A DNA stretch of 64,000 nt from Stappia sp. MMSF_3263 (GCF_030733745.1 NZ_JASHIK010000004.1:205603-269602), one strand, 5' to 3'; positions 47,063 to 55,786 are shown, numbered from the stretch's first letter. Notes: a model not told the origin generated them from the sequence alone. Numbers and translations are program-made.

Positions 47063-47863
47063 TCAAAGCGTAAACTGCTCGCCGAGATAGAGCCGGCGGA
47101 CATCCGGGTTGGCAACGATCTCGAAGGGGGAGCCTTCCGTCAGCACTTCGCCGGCCGCGATGATATAGGCGCGGTCGATCAGGCCGAGCGTCTCGCGCAC
47201 GTTGTGATCGGTGATCAGGACGCCGATGCCGCGCTGTGTCAGGTGCCGGACAAGCTGCTGGATATCGCCGACGGCGATCGGATCGATGCCGGCGAAAGGC
47301 TCGTCCAGCAGCATGAAGGTCGGCCGGCTGGCCAGCGCCCGGGCGATCTCGACGCGCCGCCGTTCGCCGCCCGAAAGGGCGATCGCCGGCGATTCGCGCA
47401 GATGCGTGACGCCGAACTCCTCCAGCAGCGATTCCAGGTCGCGCTCGCGCTGTTTCCTGTCCGGCTCGACCACTTCCAGCACGGCGCGGATATTGTCCTG
47501 CACCGAGAGACCGCGGAAGATCGAGGCTTCCTGCGGCAGGTAGCCGATACCAAGCCTGGCGCGGCGATACATCGGCAGCCGGGTGATGTCGAAGCCGTCG
47601 AGGCGGATGGTGCCGTGATCGGGCTGGATCAGGCCGGTGATCATGTAGAAGCATGTGGTCTTGCCGGCGCCGTTGGGGCCCAGCAATCCGACAGCCTCAC
47701 CGCGCTGGACCATCAGGCTGACATGACGGACCACCTGTCGGCGCTTGTAGCTCTTGCCGATGCCGTCGACGATCAGCAGCCCGTCTTCCGCGGACGGTTC
47801 GTAGGGCAGGGCGTCCGCCGCTGGGCCTTGCTTGCCCGAAGAAAGGAAGGAGAGGATCTTCAC
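47063..47863 (-). CDS. lptB: LPS export ABC transporter ATP-binding protein LptB
   Basis: The cytoplasmic ATPase that powers LPS extraction by LptFG. 266 residues. Walker A GPNGAGKTTCFYM, Q-loop GYLPQEAS, ABC signature LSGGERRRVEIARAL, Walker B FMLLDEPFAGIDP and H-loop LITDHNVRETL are all intact. It has an N-terminal extension of about 25 residues before the usual start. Follows lptA by 115 bp; rpoN comes next. Confidence 0.96.
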   Translation of the reverse strand: MKILSFLSSGKQGPAADALPYEPSAEDGLLIVDGIGKSYKRRQVVRHVSLMVQRGEAVGLLGPNGAGKTTCFYMITGLIQPDHGTIRLDGFDITRLPMYRRARLGIGYLPQEASIFRGLSVQDNIRAVLEVVEPDRKQRERDLESLLEEFGVTHLRESPAIALSGGERRRVEIARALASRPTFMLLDEPFAGIDPIAVGDIQQLVRHLTQRGIGVLITDHNVRETLGLIDRAYIIAAGEVLTEGSPFEIVANPDVRRLYLGEQFTL

Positions 47864-47978
47864 GTCGTGTCCGGATTTGTGCGGCCAGCGCGCCGTATCG
47901 CGTCAGCGCCTAATGGCATGAAACGGGTATGGCATTCAATCGCCTGCCGTCGCCGGTTGGCGATGGCAGAGACGGGCA

Positions 47979-48533
47979 TCAGTTCTGCGGCGTGCCGTTC
48001 TGCAGGCTGTTCGGCTGGATGAGAACCTTCACCCGGCCGCTCTTCGGTGCCTCCAGGTCGGCTTGCCCGGTCTTCAGGTTCACCGTCAGCTTGTTGCCGA
48101 CAACGACGTTGGGTCCTTGCGACAGCACAACCTCGCGCCCGGTCATCACCATCAGCTGGCGGCCCATGTCGAAAGTCGCCTGTTCGCCCGTCGCCGTCTG
48201 GTCCTTTGACGAGATATAGACCCGGCCGCTCGCCTCCAGCCGCGAGATGCGCTGATTGACGCCGCCGGCGGCGGATCCGTCATAGCGCACGACAAGTCGC
48301 TGGGTCTTCAGCACCGCATCTCCCTGGGTGACGACGACATCGCCGCTGAAGACCGCGCTCTGGTCCTTGTCCTGGACCTTCAGCTCCTTCGCCTCGATCT
48401 GGATCGGTTCGCGCTCGTTCGAGCCGAAACCGGCAAAGGCGTCGGAAAAGGTCTGGGCGCCGGCAAGGCCGGGCGCGAAGGCCATCGCGACAAGGGCAAG
48501 GGAGCCGACAAGACGGCGCCGGAACTGGGTCAT
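47979..48533 (-). CDS. lptA: LPS transport periplasmic protein LptA
   Basis: A 184-residue periplasmic bridge protein with signal peptide MTQFRRRLVGSLALVAMAFA...GAQ. The OstA-like domain covers PIQIEAKELKVQDKDQSAVF through VVLSQGPNVVVGNKLTVNL. It passes LPS from LptC to the outer-membrane LptD complex. The start overlaps the lptC stop by 4 nt. Confidence 0.92.
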   Translation of the reverse strand: MTQFRRRLVGSLALVAMAFAPGLAGAQTFSDAFAGFGSNEREPIQIEAKELKVQDKDQSAVFSGDVVVTQGDAVLKTQRLVVRYDGSAAGGVNQRISRLEASGRVYISSKDQTATGEQATFDMGRQLMVMTGREVVLSQGPNVVVGNKLTVNLKTGQADLEAPKSGRVKVLIQPNSLQNGTPQN

Positions 48534-49252
48534 GGAGCTTTCTCCGCGTTCGGCGGCATCACCGTCATGGAGATGCCGTCGGTGAAGGTCAGTGTAGCCG
48601 CGTCCTGGTCGAAACGCATCCGCCCCGCCTTCAAGGATCCGAAGGACGAGGTGAAGACCGTTTCCTCCTGGCTGGCAAGCCGGCCGGTTTTCAGGGCGAC
48701 GTCGAGAGATCCGAAGCGGGCCGTCTGGCCCTCGTTGGTGGTGACGTCGATGCCGTCGGAGAGCGACAGTGTCTCTTCTGCGCTGTTGTACGTGCCGCGT
48801 GTCGCCACGATCCGCACGTGCTGGTCGGCGGACAGCCGCAGCTCCGCGGTGATCGCCTCCAGGTCGATGATGCGCGGATCGCTGATGCGCTGGATCGCCC
48901 TCCGCGCCGAGACCCGGTAGGAGCGCTCGCCGTCATGGCCGGAGAGTTCCGGACTGTCCATCACCAGCCCGTCCGTGGTCAGCGTGATGGTGCCCAGGCC
49001 AAGGCTGCTCAGATAGCTGCTGACGCCGATCATGGCGAAGATGCCGAGCATCAGAACAAGGCCGATGCCGGGCACCGCCAGCCGCAGCCGTCGCACCCGC
49101 TTGCTGTGGCGCTGGGCCGCGGTGCGGGCGAGAGCGCGCGTTGCCGCCTGCCGCGCGTCCTCGCTGGCGCGCGGTGCACCGTCATGCCCCTCAAACGCGG
49201 GGCGCAGTTGATGGGCCTCCTGATCCAACCCTTGTCCGTCCAGTCCGGTCAC
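48530..49252 (-). CDS. lptC: LPS export protein LptC
   Basis: A bitopic inner-membrane protein, about 240 residues if started at GTG 49252. After a long basic cytoplasmic N-terminus a single TM (LRLAVPGIGLVLMLGIFAMIG region) leads to a periplasmic beta-jellyroll with SPELSGHDGERSYRVSARRA, VRIVATRGTYNSAEETLSL and the C-terminal ISMTVMPPN. The start is uncertain: the frame stays open for another 93 codons upstream but overlaps rnd, and no ATG is available in the plausible region. Organised lptC-lptA-lptB with coupled translation. Confidence 0.85.
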   Translation of the reverse strand: MTGLDGQGLDQEAHQLRPAFEGHDGAPRASEDARQAATRALARTAAQRHSKRVRRLRLAVPGIGLVLMLGIFAMIGVSSYLSSLGLGTITLTTDGLVMDSPELSGHDGERSYRVSARRAIQRISDPRIIDLEAITAELRLSADQHVRIVATRGTYNSAEETLSLSDGIDVTTNEGQTARFGSLDVALKTGRLASQEETVFTSSFGSLKAGRMRFDQDAATLTFTDGISMTVMPPNAEKAP

Positions 49253-49346
49253 AGCGGCACGCGGCCCGCCCGCCGCGCGCCGATCCGTCGATGCTGCAAT
49301 ACATATAGGTTGCCGTTTCCCGCTTGTCGCGGCATCGCGGCGAGCC

Positions 49347-49982
49347 TCAGCTGTGGGCGAAGATGTCGGTGTCGTCCCAGCCGGCAAGATCGAGCAACGC
49401 GCGTGTGGGCAGGAACTCGAAACAGGCCTGCGCGATCGCGGTGCGGTTCTCGCGTGCAAGCCGCGCGGCCAGCTGTTCGCGTATCGCGTGCAGGTAGAGC
49501 ACGTCCGAGGCCGCATAGGCCAGCTGTGCATCGCTCAGGGTCTCCGCCGCCCAGTCGGAGCTTTGCTGCTGCTTGGAGATCTCGACGCCGATCATCTCCC
49601 GGGCGAGATCCTTCAGTCCGTGCCTGTCGGTATAGGTGCGCACCAGCCGTGAGGCGATCTTGGTGCACCACACGGGCGCGCAGTCGATGCTGAGGGCGTT
49701 GTGCAGGACGGCGACGTCGAAACGGGCGAAGTGGAACAGCTTGGTCTTCGACCGGTCGCCCAGAAGCCTGGCCAGGTTGGGGGCGCTCGTCTGTCCGGCG
49801 GCGATCTGCACCACGTCCGCGCTGCCGTCGCCCGGCGAAAGCTGCACGACGCAGAGCCGGTCGCGATGCGGCTTGAGGCCGAGCGTTTCGGTGTCGATGG
49901 CGATCGCGTCCGCCGACGCATAGGCGGCGAGATCGGGAGAGGAAAGGTCAGGCAGGTCGCCACGATGCAGGCGGATGGTCAT
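49347..49982 (-). CDS. rnd: Ribonuclease D, single exonuclease-domain form
   Basis: A 211-residue DEDDy 3'-5' exonuclease. ExoI motif AIAIDTETLGL, ExoII FHFARFDVAVLHNAL, ExoIII QLAYAASDVLYLHAI. The C-terminal HRDC domains of E. coli RNase D are absent, as is usual for this short alphaproteobacterial form. ATG 49982 gives the family N-terminus MTIRLHRGDLP. It lies 95 bp upstream of lptC and 83 bp downstream of the DegT gene on the same strand. Likely role: trimming of structured RNAs and tRNA 3' ends. Confidence 0.93.
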   Translation of the reverse strand: MTIRLHRGDLPDLSSPDLAAYASADAIAIDTETLGLKPHRDRLCVVQLSPGDGSADVVQIAAGQTSAPNLARLLGDRSKTKLFHFARFDVAVLHNALSIDCAPVWCTKIASRLVRTYTDRHGLKDLAREMIGVEISKQQQSSDWAAETLSDAQLAYAASDVLYLHAIREQLAARLARENRTAIAQACFEFLPTRALLDLAGWDDTDIFAHS

Positions 49983-50065
49983 GGAGGATCCTTGTCTCGA
50001 AACGTGACGCTCTTGATATCGGCCTTTGCCGCTTGCGTCCATATTGGCGCGGCGGCGTTACGGGT

Positions 50066-51178
50066 CTACTTGACCGAGCGGAGCACCGCCTCCGCCACAC
50101 GTGTGACCTGGCTGGCGGTCAGGCCCGGATAGATCGGAAGGCAGAGGACCTTCTCGGCCATTCTGGAGGCGCCGCTCAGCGGTCCGGACCTGCGGGCATG
50201 TGAAAAGGCCGGCTGAAGATGCAGTGGCTCGGGATAGTGGACGGCTGTTTGAATGCCGGCTTTCCGCAGATCGGTGGCGACGCGGTCGCGGTTCTCGGCA
50301 AGGAGTGCGTATTGCGACCTAGCGCTTGCAACGCACGGGTCAGGCGCTGAGAAATCCAGTCGTCCCGCGTTTCGTGCATCGGACAGAAGGGCGTCATAGG
50401 TATCCGCGACCGCGCGCCGGTTTCCGATTGCCGCTTCCAGGGTCTTCAAGCGGACGAGAAGGGTGGCGGCGGTGATCGAACTCATCCGGCCGTTCACTCC
50501 GGTGCGGACATGGCGATACTTGCCGCTTTGCCCGTGATCGCGGATCTCGGTCAGACAGCAGGCCAGCGCGTCGTCATCCGTGAACACGGCGCCGCCGTCT
50601 CCTGCGCCCCCAAGGACCTTTGTGGGAAAGAAACTGGTGCATCCAAGACGCGCCAGGGATCCGCTCTGCCGGCCCTCCCGGCTGCCCCCGAAACTCTGTG
50701 CGGCGTCTTCGATGACCGCGATCCCGTGAGCGTCCGCCAGGGCGTTGATCGCGCTGAAGTCGGGAGGCGCGCCGTAAAGCGAGACGGCCACGATCGCCCG
50801 CGTCCTCGGCGTGAGCGCCTTTTCCAGCCTGTCGACATCGACAAGACCCGAAGGGGGCTCCACGTCGACGAGCACGGGCGATGCCCCCAGGAGCAGGGCG
50901 CATTCGACGGGCGCTGCGAACGTGTAGGCCGGGACGATGACCTCGTCGCCGGGGCCGATCTCAAGCGCCATCATGGCCATCAAGAGGGCAGTGGTTCCCG
51001 AAGCGCAGGCGATTGCATGGCGCACGCCGACCATCTCGGCGAGGCGGCCTTCCAGTTCCGCGATCTCCGGTCCCATGATGAAACGGCCGTGGTCGAAAAC
51101 GGCTTCCACGCGCGCAAGGGTCTCGTGCTTGAGCGCCGCCCATTCCGTGGTCAGGTCGACGAAGGGGATCGGCTCCAT
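50066..51178 (-). CDS. DegT/DnrJ/EryC1/StrS sugar aminotransferase
   Basis: A PLP-dependent nucleotide-sugar aminotransferase of 370 residues. The N-terminus IPFVDLTTEWAAL, GTTALLMAMMALEIGPGDEVI, the PLP stretch EDAAQSFG and the internal-aldimine Lys in FFPTKVLGG are typical. The pattern is closest to WbpE/WlbC-type enzymes that aminate C3 of UDP-3-keto-GlcNAcA. Last gene of the five-gene glycan operon, 5 bp after the Gfo/Idh gene, which would supply the 3-keto substrate in that pathway. The exact sugar is inferred. Confidence 0.88.
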   Translation of the reverse strand: MEPIPFVDLTTEWAALKHETLARVEAVFDHGRFIMGPEIAELEGRLAEMVGVRHAIACASGTTALLMAMMALEIGPGDEVIVPAYTFAAPVECALLLGASPVLVDVEPPSGLVDVDRLEKALTPRTRAIVAVSLYGAPPDFSAINALADAHGIAVIEDAAQSFGGSREGRQSGSLARLGCTSFFPTKVLGGAGDGGAVFTDDDALACCLTEIRDHGQSGKYRHVRTGVNGRMSSITAATLLVRLKTLEAAIGNRRAVADTYDALLSDARNAGRLDFSAPDPCVASARSQYALLAENRDRVATDLRKAGIQTAVHYPEPLHLQPAFSHARRSGPLSGASRMAEKVLCLPIYPGLTASQVTRVAEAVLRSVK

Positions 51179-51183
51179 CCCGG

Positions 51184-52086
51184 TCAGTCCTCCGCCGCCA
51201 GGGCCGGAATGGCGCAGAGCCCGCGAATGCGCTCGCTCAGGCAGAAGACGCGGTGCGCATCCCTTGCGACCGCGATCGATGCCGCTTTCCCCTCGCACAG
51301 GTCCAGGAAGGACTGCGCCTGACGCGACAGCGGATCGGCGCCCGGTTCCCGCGGCAGGGCGGTCAGGTCGAAGCGTTTCGGTTCCCGCCCGGGAGCCGCC
51401 ACGTCAACGGTCCGGCTCCGCCGGGATCCCGCATGGCAGGCCTCCAGGTCGTATTGCCGCCGTCCGTAGTCGAGACGGCATCGCAGGCGGACGATGATCC
51501 CGTCCTGCGCCTTGGCCTCAAGCACCTGCACCTGGCATTCGGTGTGCCCCTCGACCATGACGATCCAGTCGAGGTCGTGAATCAGGAGATCGGCGATCAC
51601 GTCCGGCCTGGTGGAACCGGGCATCAATGGCGAGATCCGGCTGGCCGTGACGGTTCCCGGGCCGTTCTCCAGCATCCGGGCGCATTGCTCGATATTGACG
51701 TTGAACCGCTCGGTCTGGCCGACAGCAAGCATGGCCCCGCTCGCCGTCGCCGCGGCACTCATCGCCTCGATGTCATCCAGCTTGAGCGCAAGTGGTTTCT
51801 CGACCAGGCAGTGAACGCCGGTCTCGAGCAGGGGGACGACCACGTCGCGATGGGTCTCAGGGGGCGTCGCGACAATCGCGATGTCCGCCGATGTCGGCAG
51901 ATCCCGGATCCTCTCGGCAAAAGCGAGCCCGGCGCGCTCCACCAGGGAACGCCGCGTGCTGTCGACATCGACGATCCCGATGACGTCGATCGAGGACATG
52001 GCGGTCAACGTGGACAGGTGAAGCTGTCCCATTTTGCCAAAGCCGACGACAACGGCCTTCCTGCGCGGTGCATGGACGCCGCTCAT
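51184..52086 (-). CDS. Gfo/Idh/MocA family sugar oxidoreductase
   Basis: A 300-residue NAD(P)-dependent dehydrogenase. N-terminal Rossmann motif VVVGFGKMGQLHL, the IVATPPETH segment and the catalytic-site EKPLAL, then the Gfo/Idh C-terminal domain with DLLIHDLDWI (catalytic His in the IHD context). Together with the aminotransferase next to it and the hexapeptide acyltransferase at the head of the operon, it resembles the WbpB-WbpE-WbpD route to diacetamido sugars. It overlaps the glycosyltransferase gene by 4 nt. Confidence 0.85.
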   Translation of the reverse strand: MSGVHAPRRKAVVVGFGKMGQLHLSTLTAMSSIDVIGIVDVDSTRRSLVERAGLAFAERIRDLPTSADIAIVATPPETHRDVVVPLLETGVHCLVEKPLALKLDDIEAMSAAATASGAMLAVGQTERFNVNIEQCARMLENGPGTVTASRISPLMPGSTRPDVIADLLIHDLDWIVMVEGHTECQVQVLEAKAQDGIIVRLRCRLDYGRRQYDLEACHAGSRRSRTVDVAAPGREPKRFDLTALPREPGADPLSRQAQSFLDLCEGKAASIAVARDAHRVFCLSERIRGLCAIPALAAED

Positions 52087-53408
52087 GTCTTCGCGAACCA
52101 CCGTCGGCACCTTCGATAAAGACGGCCGACCCCGCCCGGGGGAGGGGATTTCAGCAGGGAAAGCTCGCTGCGGCAGGCAGCGAGTTCCGTTGCCAGCTGC
52201 GCCCGCACCGCAAGACATTCCGTGATTTCGATTTCCAGCTGCTTGACCTGCTCCGTGCTGGCAGCCAGTTGCCCTGCAAGTTCGTCATGCCCTGCGCGAA
52301 AATCCTCCAGCTCCTCGGCAAGGGCCGTGCGCTCGTGCTCGGCCTTGTGCCGCAGATGCTCGTTGTGGAACGCGAACTTGACCCGCGGCGAAAGAAACCG
52401 CTGATACTCCGAGGCGGCTTTCAGTTTGGCCGCATCGGAAATCCCGGCACCCTTCCGGTTCCAGGCGTCGATGGCATCGTCATAGAGCGCGATCCAGCGC
52501 TCGACCGCGGGAGCCATGTCGGCATCGGTGCGGATCCAGTCCGTGACGGCGCGGGCGTCCCGGGCGTCGAACAGCCGGATCTCGCGCTCGATGTTTTCGC
52601 GGGTCATCCTCGCCGCCTGCATGGAGCGGGCGCCGAAATTCAGCTTCCGCAGCCTTTCCACCTTGTCGCGGGTCACCATGCCGGCGAGGCCGGCATAGTC
52701 CGTCACCACCACGGCACAGCCCGACGCCATCGCCTCGATGGCGGCACGGGCTTTCGCAAACACGATGTCGTAGTTCGACAGGACATCCTCGGGCCGCGGG
52801 ATCGTCGTTCCCGAGCGGATCCCGGCGATATCGACCTTCTCGATCCCGCAATTGGCGCAGGCGGTCCGGATCGCGTCCGAAACCTGTTCCGCGTAATTGC
52901 TGAAAACCAATGCCGACCTCGGTGCCTCCGGCAGTTCCCGAACCTGGTGGAAGCGCGCAAGGTCCACGAAATTGTAGAGCGTGGAAATCCGCTCAGGCAG
53001 GATGCCGGGCGTGGTCAGAAGACGCTCGCGGCACAGGTCGTCGACCGCGACATATGTCATGATGCCGGGAAAGGCCGGGGGAAACTCCTCCCAGGGTGCC
53101 CAGCCGTGACAGGTATAGACGGCGGGCGTTCCGGGATGGCCAAGGACCGCTGTCATCGTTTCATGGTGGTGCTGCCCGTGGATGACGTCGGGCGCGGTCT
53201 CCATGTGGCGGAGGTCGTCGATCACCGGAACGGTGAGGTCGCGCAACTCGTCGGCCACCTCGCCAAGTACCGGGCTGTAGGCAACCGGAAGATGCCCGCG
53301 CCTCATCAGCGCCACCGCAAGATCGCGCAGGTAGAGTTCGGAACCGGCGCGGCTGGCCAGCGTGTTGTTCGTCATCAGGATACGAAGCGGGCGACGGGCG
53401 CTATCCAT
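52083..53408 (-). CDS. GT4-like glycosyltransferase with C-terminal coiled coil
   Basis: A 441-residue protein. The N-terminal half has the GT-B layout of GT4-like enzymes (RILMTNNTLASRAGSELYLRDLAVAL, YTCHGWAPWEEF). The nucleotide-binding half contains SNYDIVFAKARAAIEAMASGCAV, with the acidic E of the usual E-x7-E site. After about residue 345 it continues as a charged helical coiled coil (EHERTALAEELEDF..QLAASTEQVKQLEIEI) and a basic tail. The N-terminal start is ATG 53408, overlapping the BKACE stop by 8 nt. Acceptor and donor are unknown. Confidence 0.8.
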   Translation of the reverse strand: MDSARRPLRILMTNNTLASRAGSELYLRDLAVALMRRGHLPVAYSPVLGEVADELRDLTVPVIDDLRHMETAPDVIHGQHHHETMTAVLGHPGTPAVYTCHGWAPWEEFPPAFPGIMTYVAVDDLCRERLLTTPGILPERISTLYNFVDLARFHQVRELPEAPRSALVFSNYAEQVSDAIRTACANCGIEKVDIAGIRSGTTIPRPEDVLSNYDIVFAKARAAIEAMASGCAVVVTDYAGLAGMVTRDKVERLRKLNFGARSMQAARMTRENIEREIRLFDARDARAVTDWIRTDADMAPAVERWIALYDDAIDAWNRKGAGISDAAKLKAASEYQRFLSPRVKFAFHNEHLRHKAEHERTALAEELEDFRAGHDELAGQLAASTEQVKQLEIEITECLAVRAQLATELAACRSELSLLKSPPPGGVGRLYRRCRRWFAKT

Positions 53409-54240
53409 GCGGGCGCAATCCCAGCATGCTCCGGACCTGGCGGCAGTCGGCGAACGTGCGCTCGAACATCCCGGCCAACTCGCGGACGCGCGTGACCATC
53501 TGGCTGTTGGTGGCGGGTCGGGTACGCGCCGCATCCAGCCACAGGTAGTCCTCAAGCCCCACCCGCACGCCGTTTCCAAACAGCAGGCCCAGGCTGTTCG
53601 CCGCAATCTGGCTGGCGCCGATGCCGCCGGCGCACCACAGCGACCCGGCAGGCAATGCGCTGGTCATGACGCCCAGGTGCAGCGGTGTCGCCTGGGCGGT
53701 CGCGACATTGCCGAGCAGGATGTTGAAACAGTGCGGCGCGGCGATGACGCCTTTGTCGGCGAGATACTGCGCGTAGTTGATCATGCCCGTGTCGAACACT
53801 TCGAGCTCGGGGCGTATGCCGCGCTCCGCCATCGTCTCCGCGAGCCGGCGCACCATCTCGGGCGAATTGACGCTCTCCGTCCTGGCGAAATTCATCGAGG
53901 ACAGCGTCAGGCTGGCCATGTCCGGCTTCAGGTCACCGCTCAGGAACAGCGGTTCGCTGCGTTCCGCGAAGCCGGGAAAGTTGCGGCCGCTCAGCGACAC
54001 GCAGATGACGACGTCCGGATGGGTTTCCCGGATGCCTGCAATGATGCGCGCGTAGACATCCTTGCGATAGGTCGGCGCGCCTTCCTCATCGCGGGCGTGA
54101 AGGTGCAGGATGGTCGCGCCCAGGTCCGCGCATTTGCGGCAATCGGATATGATCTCGTCCGGGGTGATGGGAACGTGGGGAGACATGTCCTGCGTCGGCA
54201 CCATGCCCGTCGGGGCGAGATTGAGGATCAGTCCCGTCAT
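53401..54240 (-). CDS. BKACE family enzyme (3-keto-5-aminohexanoate cleavage protein-like, former DUF849)
   Basis: A 279-residue TIM-barrel enzyme of the beta-keto acid cleavage family, which uses acetyl-CoA and a zinc ion to cleave a beta-keto acid into acetoacetate and a CoA ester. The metal ligands are present at the canonical positions: His46 and His48 (LHLHARD) and Glu230 (VRVGLED). Its place in the middle of a sugar operon, overlapping the glycosyltransferase gene and 9 bp after the acyltransferase, is unusual; relatives are mainly found in amino-acid or carnitine degradation. The substrate is unknown. Confidence 0.88.
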   Translation of the reverse strand: MTGLILNLAPTGMVPTQDMSPHVPITPDEIISDCRKCADLGATILHLHARDEEGAPTYRKDVYARIIAGIRETHPDVVICVSLSGRNFPGFAERSEPLFLSGDLKPDMASLTLSSMNFARTESVNSPEMVRRLAETMAERGIRPELEVFDTGMINYAQYLADKGVIAAPHCFNILLGNVATAQATPLHLGVMTSALPAGSLWCAGGIGASQIAANSLGLLFGNGVRVGLEDYLWLDAARTRPATNSQMVTRVRELAGMFERTFADCRQVRSMLGLRPHG

Positions 54241-54249
54241 GGCGCGTGC

Positions 54250-54744
54250 TCAATCCGCCTTTTCCGCCGGGCTTTTCCTGATTCTGGCCGGATTCCCCAT
54301 TACGACCGCACCGGCCGGGACGTCCCTGGTCACCACGCTGCCCGCACCCACGATCGCGCCGGCGCCGACGCGCACTCCCGGCAGGATGCGGCTGCCGCCG
54401 CCGATCTTCGCACCCTTCTCAATATGGGGAAAGATCATCGGGTTCCCCTTCAGCTTGTCGTTCAGCGTCACGACGCCGGGGCCGACGAAGACGTCGTCCT
54501 CGATCACGACGCCGCGGGTGATGTGACAGCCGGTCTGGATGGAGACATTGTCGCCGATGCTGCAGGCGCAGATATTGCAATGAGAGCCGATGGTCGTGCC
54601 GGAGCCGATGCGGGCATCCGCGTGAATAAGGGTCATCGACCCGACGCGCGACCCGCGCCCGATGACGACGTTATCCTGCACTTCTGTCAGGTTCTGATTG
54701 TAGAAAAGAACGTCAGGAAAACGCGCGGTCAGACTTTTCGACAT
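54250..54744 (-). CDS. Left-handed beta-helix (hexapeptide) acyltransferase, WbpD-like
   Basis: About 164 residues of hexapeptide repeats: NVVIGRGSRVGSMTLI, ADARIGSGTTIGSHCNI, CSIGDNVSIQTGCHI, EDDVFVGPGVVTLND, GAKIGGGSRILPGVRVGAGA and the closing VPAGAVVMGNPAR. The arrangement with a loop after VTLND resembles UDP-sugar N-acetyltransferases (WbpD/WlbB). First gene of the glycan operon. The start is ATG 54744 behind GGGAAAAGG; ATGs at 54756 and 54786 are also in frame. Confidence 0.85.
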   Translation of the reverse strand: MSKSLTARFPDVLFYNQNLTEVQDNVVIGRGSRVGSMTLIHADARIGSGTTIGSHCNICACSIGDNVSIQTGCHITRGVVIEDDVFVGPGVVTLNDKLKGNPMIFPHIEKGAKIGGGSRILPGVRVGAGAIVGAGSVVTRDVPAGAVVMGNPARIRKSPAEKAD

Positions 54745-55044
54745 GCCTTTTCCCATTTTTGGCTTTTTTATACGTGGAAGCATCAAGGACAGGGCGCGGT
54801 TTTTCTTCTGAAAAATTGATGGCCGTGTCTTCTATTTGGTTGTCTGGTGCTCATCGCCAAATTTTGAGCTCGGACGAGTGCCACTTTCTGCCTGAGGCGA
54901 GATTGTCAGTCACAGGTATATTTGTGACAAAGTGGCCGGGCAAGTCAAAACCGGCGCCTGCGCAGCCCCTGGACCTGCTCGGTCGGTGGCCGGGCAAACA
55001 GGAGCGCTGCCTTTCGCAAACGTACGGAAATCGGGAGAGCGTGA
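54745..55044. other. AT-rich divergent promoter region of the glycan operon and methyltransferase
   Basis: 300 bp markedly richer in A and T than the flanking genes, with no supported gene. It separates two divergent transcripts and contains the inverted repeat listed next. The composition suggests either strong promoters or recent acquisition of the cluster. Confidence 0.5.
54909..54928. promoter_or_regulatory. Inverted repeat GTCACA-N8-TGTGAC, candidate operator
   Basis: Perfect 6-bp arms around an AT-rich 8-bp centre in the divergent promoter region. The half-sites are in the opposite order to a CRP/FNR site, so the regulator is unknown. Confidence 0.35.
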
Positions 55045-55734
55045 ATGTCGAAAGTGCAGGAACTTGGTGAGCGGATGGCCGATGCCCACGGGTTCCTCGG
55101 CGTGCCGACGCGGACATTCGACGAGGGCGGGCGTCGCCAGTTCATTTCGCTGCTGCGCGAGGGATTGGCGCCGGAATCGCGCATATGCGAGATCGGTTGC
55201 GGCTGCCTGCGCACGGCCTATTGGCTCATCCGGTTCCTGGAGCCGGAGCGCTATTGCGGGATCGAGCCGTTCCGCGATCGCGTCGAGTGGGGGCTGGAGA
55301 CGTTGTTTTCCGGCGAGATGCTGCGCGACAAGGCGCCGCGCTTCGACCACAACGCGGTTTTCGACACCTCGGTGTTTTCCGGCACGTTCGATTTCTTCCT
55401 TGCCGGCTCGATCTGGACCCATGCCAGCAAGGCGCATATCGAGACCATGCTGGACGGCTTTCTGGAAAACACCGGCAGCGACGGGACGTTCCTGGCTTCC
55501 TATCTGCCGGCCGCAAATCCGCAGGAGGACTATCTCGGGGACACGTGGGTGGGGACCAGTCACGAATCGACCCAGGCCGGCATCGTGCGCCACAGCACCG
55601 AATGGATCGACAAGGTCTGCCGGGAGCGCGGGCTTGAGGTCGCGTACCTGGACGGACACGCCTTCGACGACCAGTTGTGGCTGCGCGTGCGCAGGGCCGG
55701 CCGCGCGCCGCACGAGGATCGGCTGGACGACTAG
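55045..55734 (+). CDS. Class I SAM-dependent methyltransferase
   Basis: A 229-residue soluble protein with motif I ICEIGCGCLRTAYWLIRFL, which binds SAM, and an acidic motif II region CGIEPF. A later stretch FDFFLAGSIWTHASKAHIETML fits the Methyltransf_11/25-type core with a membrane-sugar acceptor flavour. It is divergent from the glycan operon and ends in a strong terminator, so it is monocistronic. It may methylate the product of that operon; this is inferred from position only. Confidence 0.78.
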   Translation: MSKVQELGERMADAHGFLGVPTRTFDEGGRRQFISLLREGLAPESRICEIGCGCLRTAYWLIRFLEPERYCGIEPFRDRVEWGLETLFSGEMLRDKAPRFDHNAVFDTSVFSGTFDFFLAGSIWTHASKAHIETMLDGFLENTGSDGTFLASYLPAANPQEDYLGDTWVGTSHESTQAGIVRHSTEWIDKVCRERGLEVAYLDGHAFDDQLWLRVRRAGRAPHEDRLDD

Positions 55735-55760
55735 TCCGGCAGCCGGGCGCCACAAACGAA

Positions 55761-55786
55761 AAAAGGTCCGGAAATCCGGACCTTTT
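55761..55786. terminator. Bidirectional terminator between methyltransferase and tRNA-Leu
   Basis: AAAAGGTCCGG (55761-55771), a 4-nt loop and CCGGACCTTTT (55776-55786) form a perfect 11-bp stem with A-run and T-run on its two sides. Confidence 0.92.

Noticed and set aside
54909..54928. CRP/FNR binding site
   Set aside because: The half-sites are in the reverse order (GTCACA...TGTGAC instead of TGTGA...TCACA), so it was kept only as an unassigned inverted repeat.
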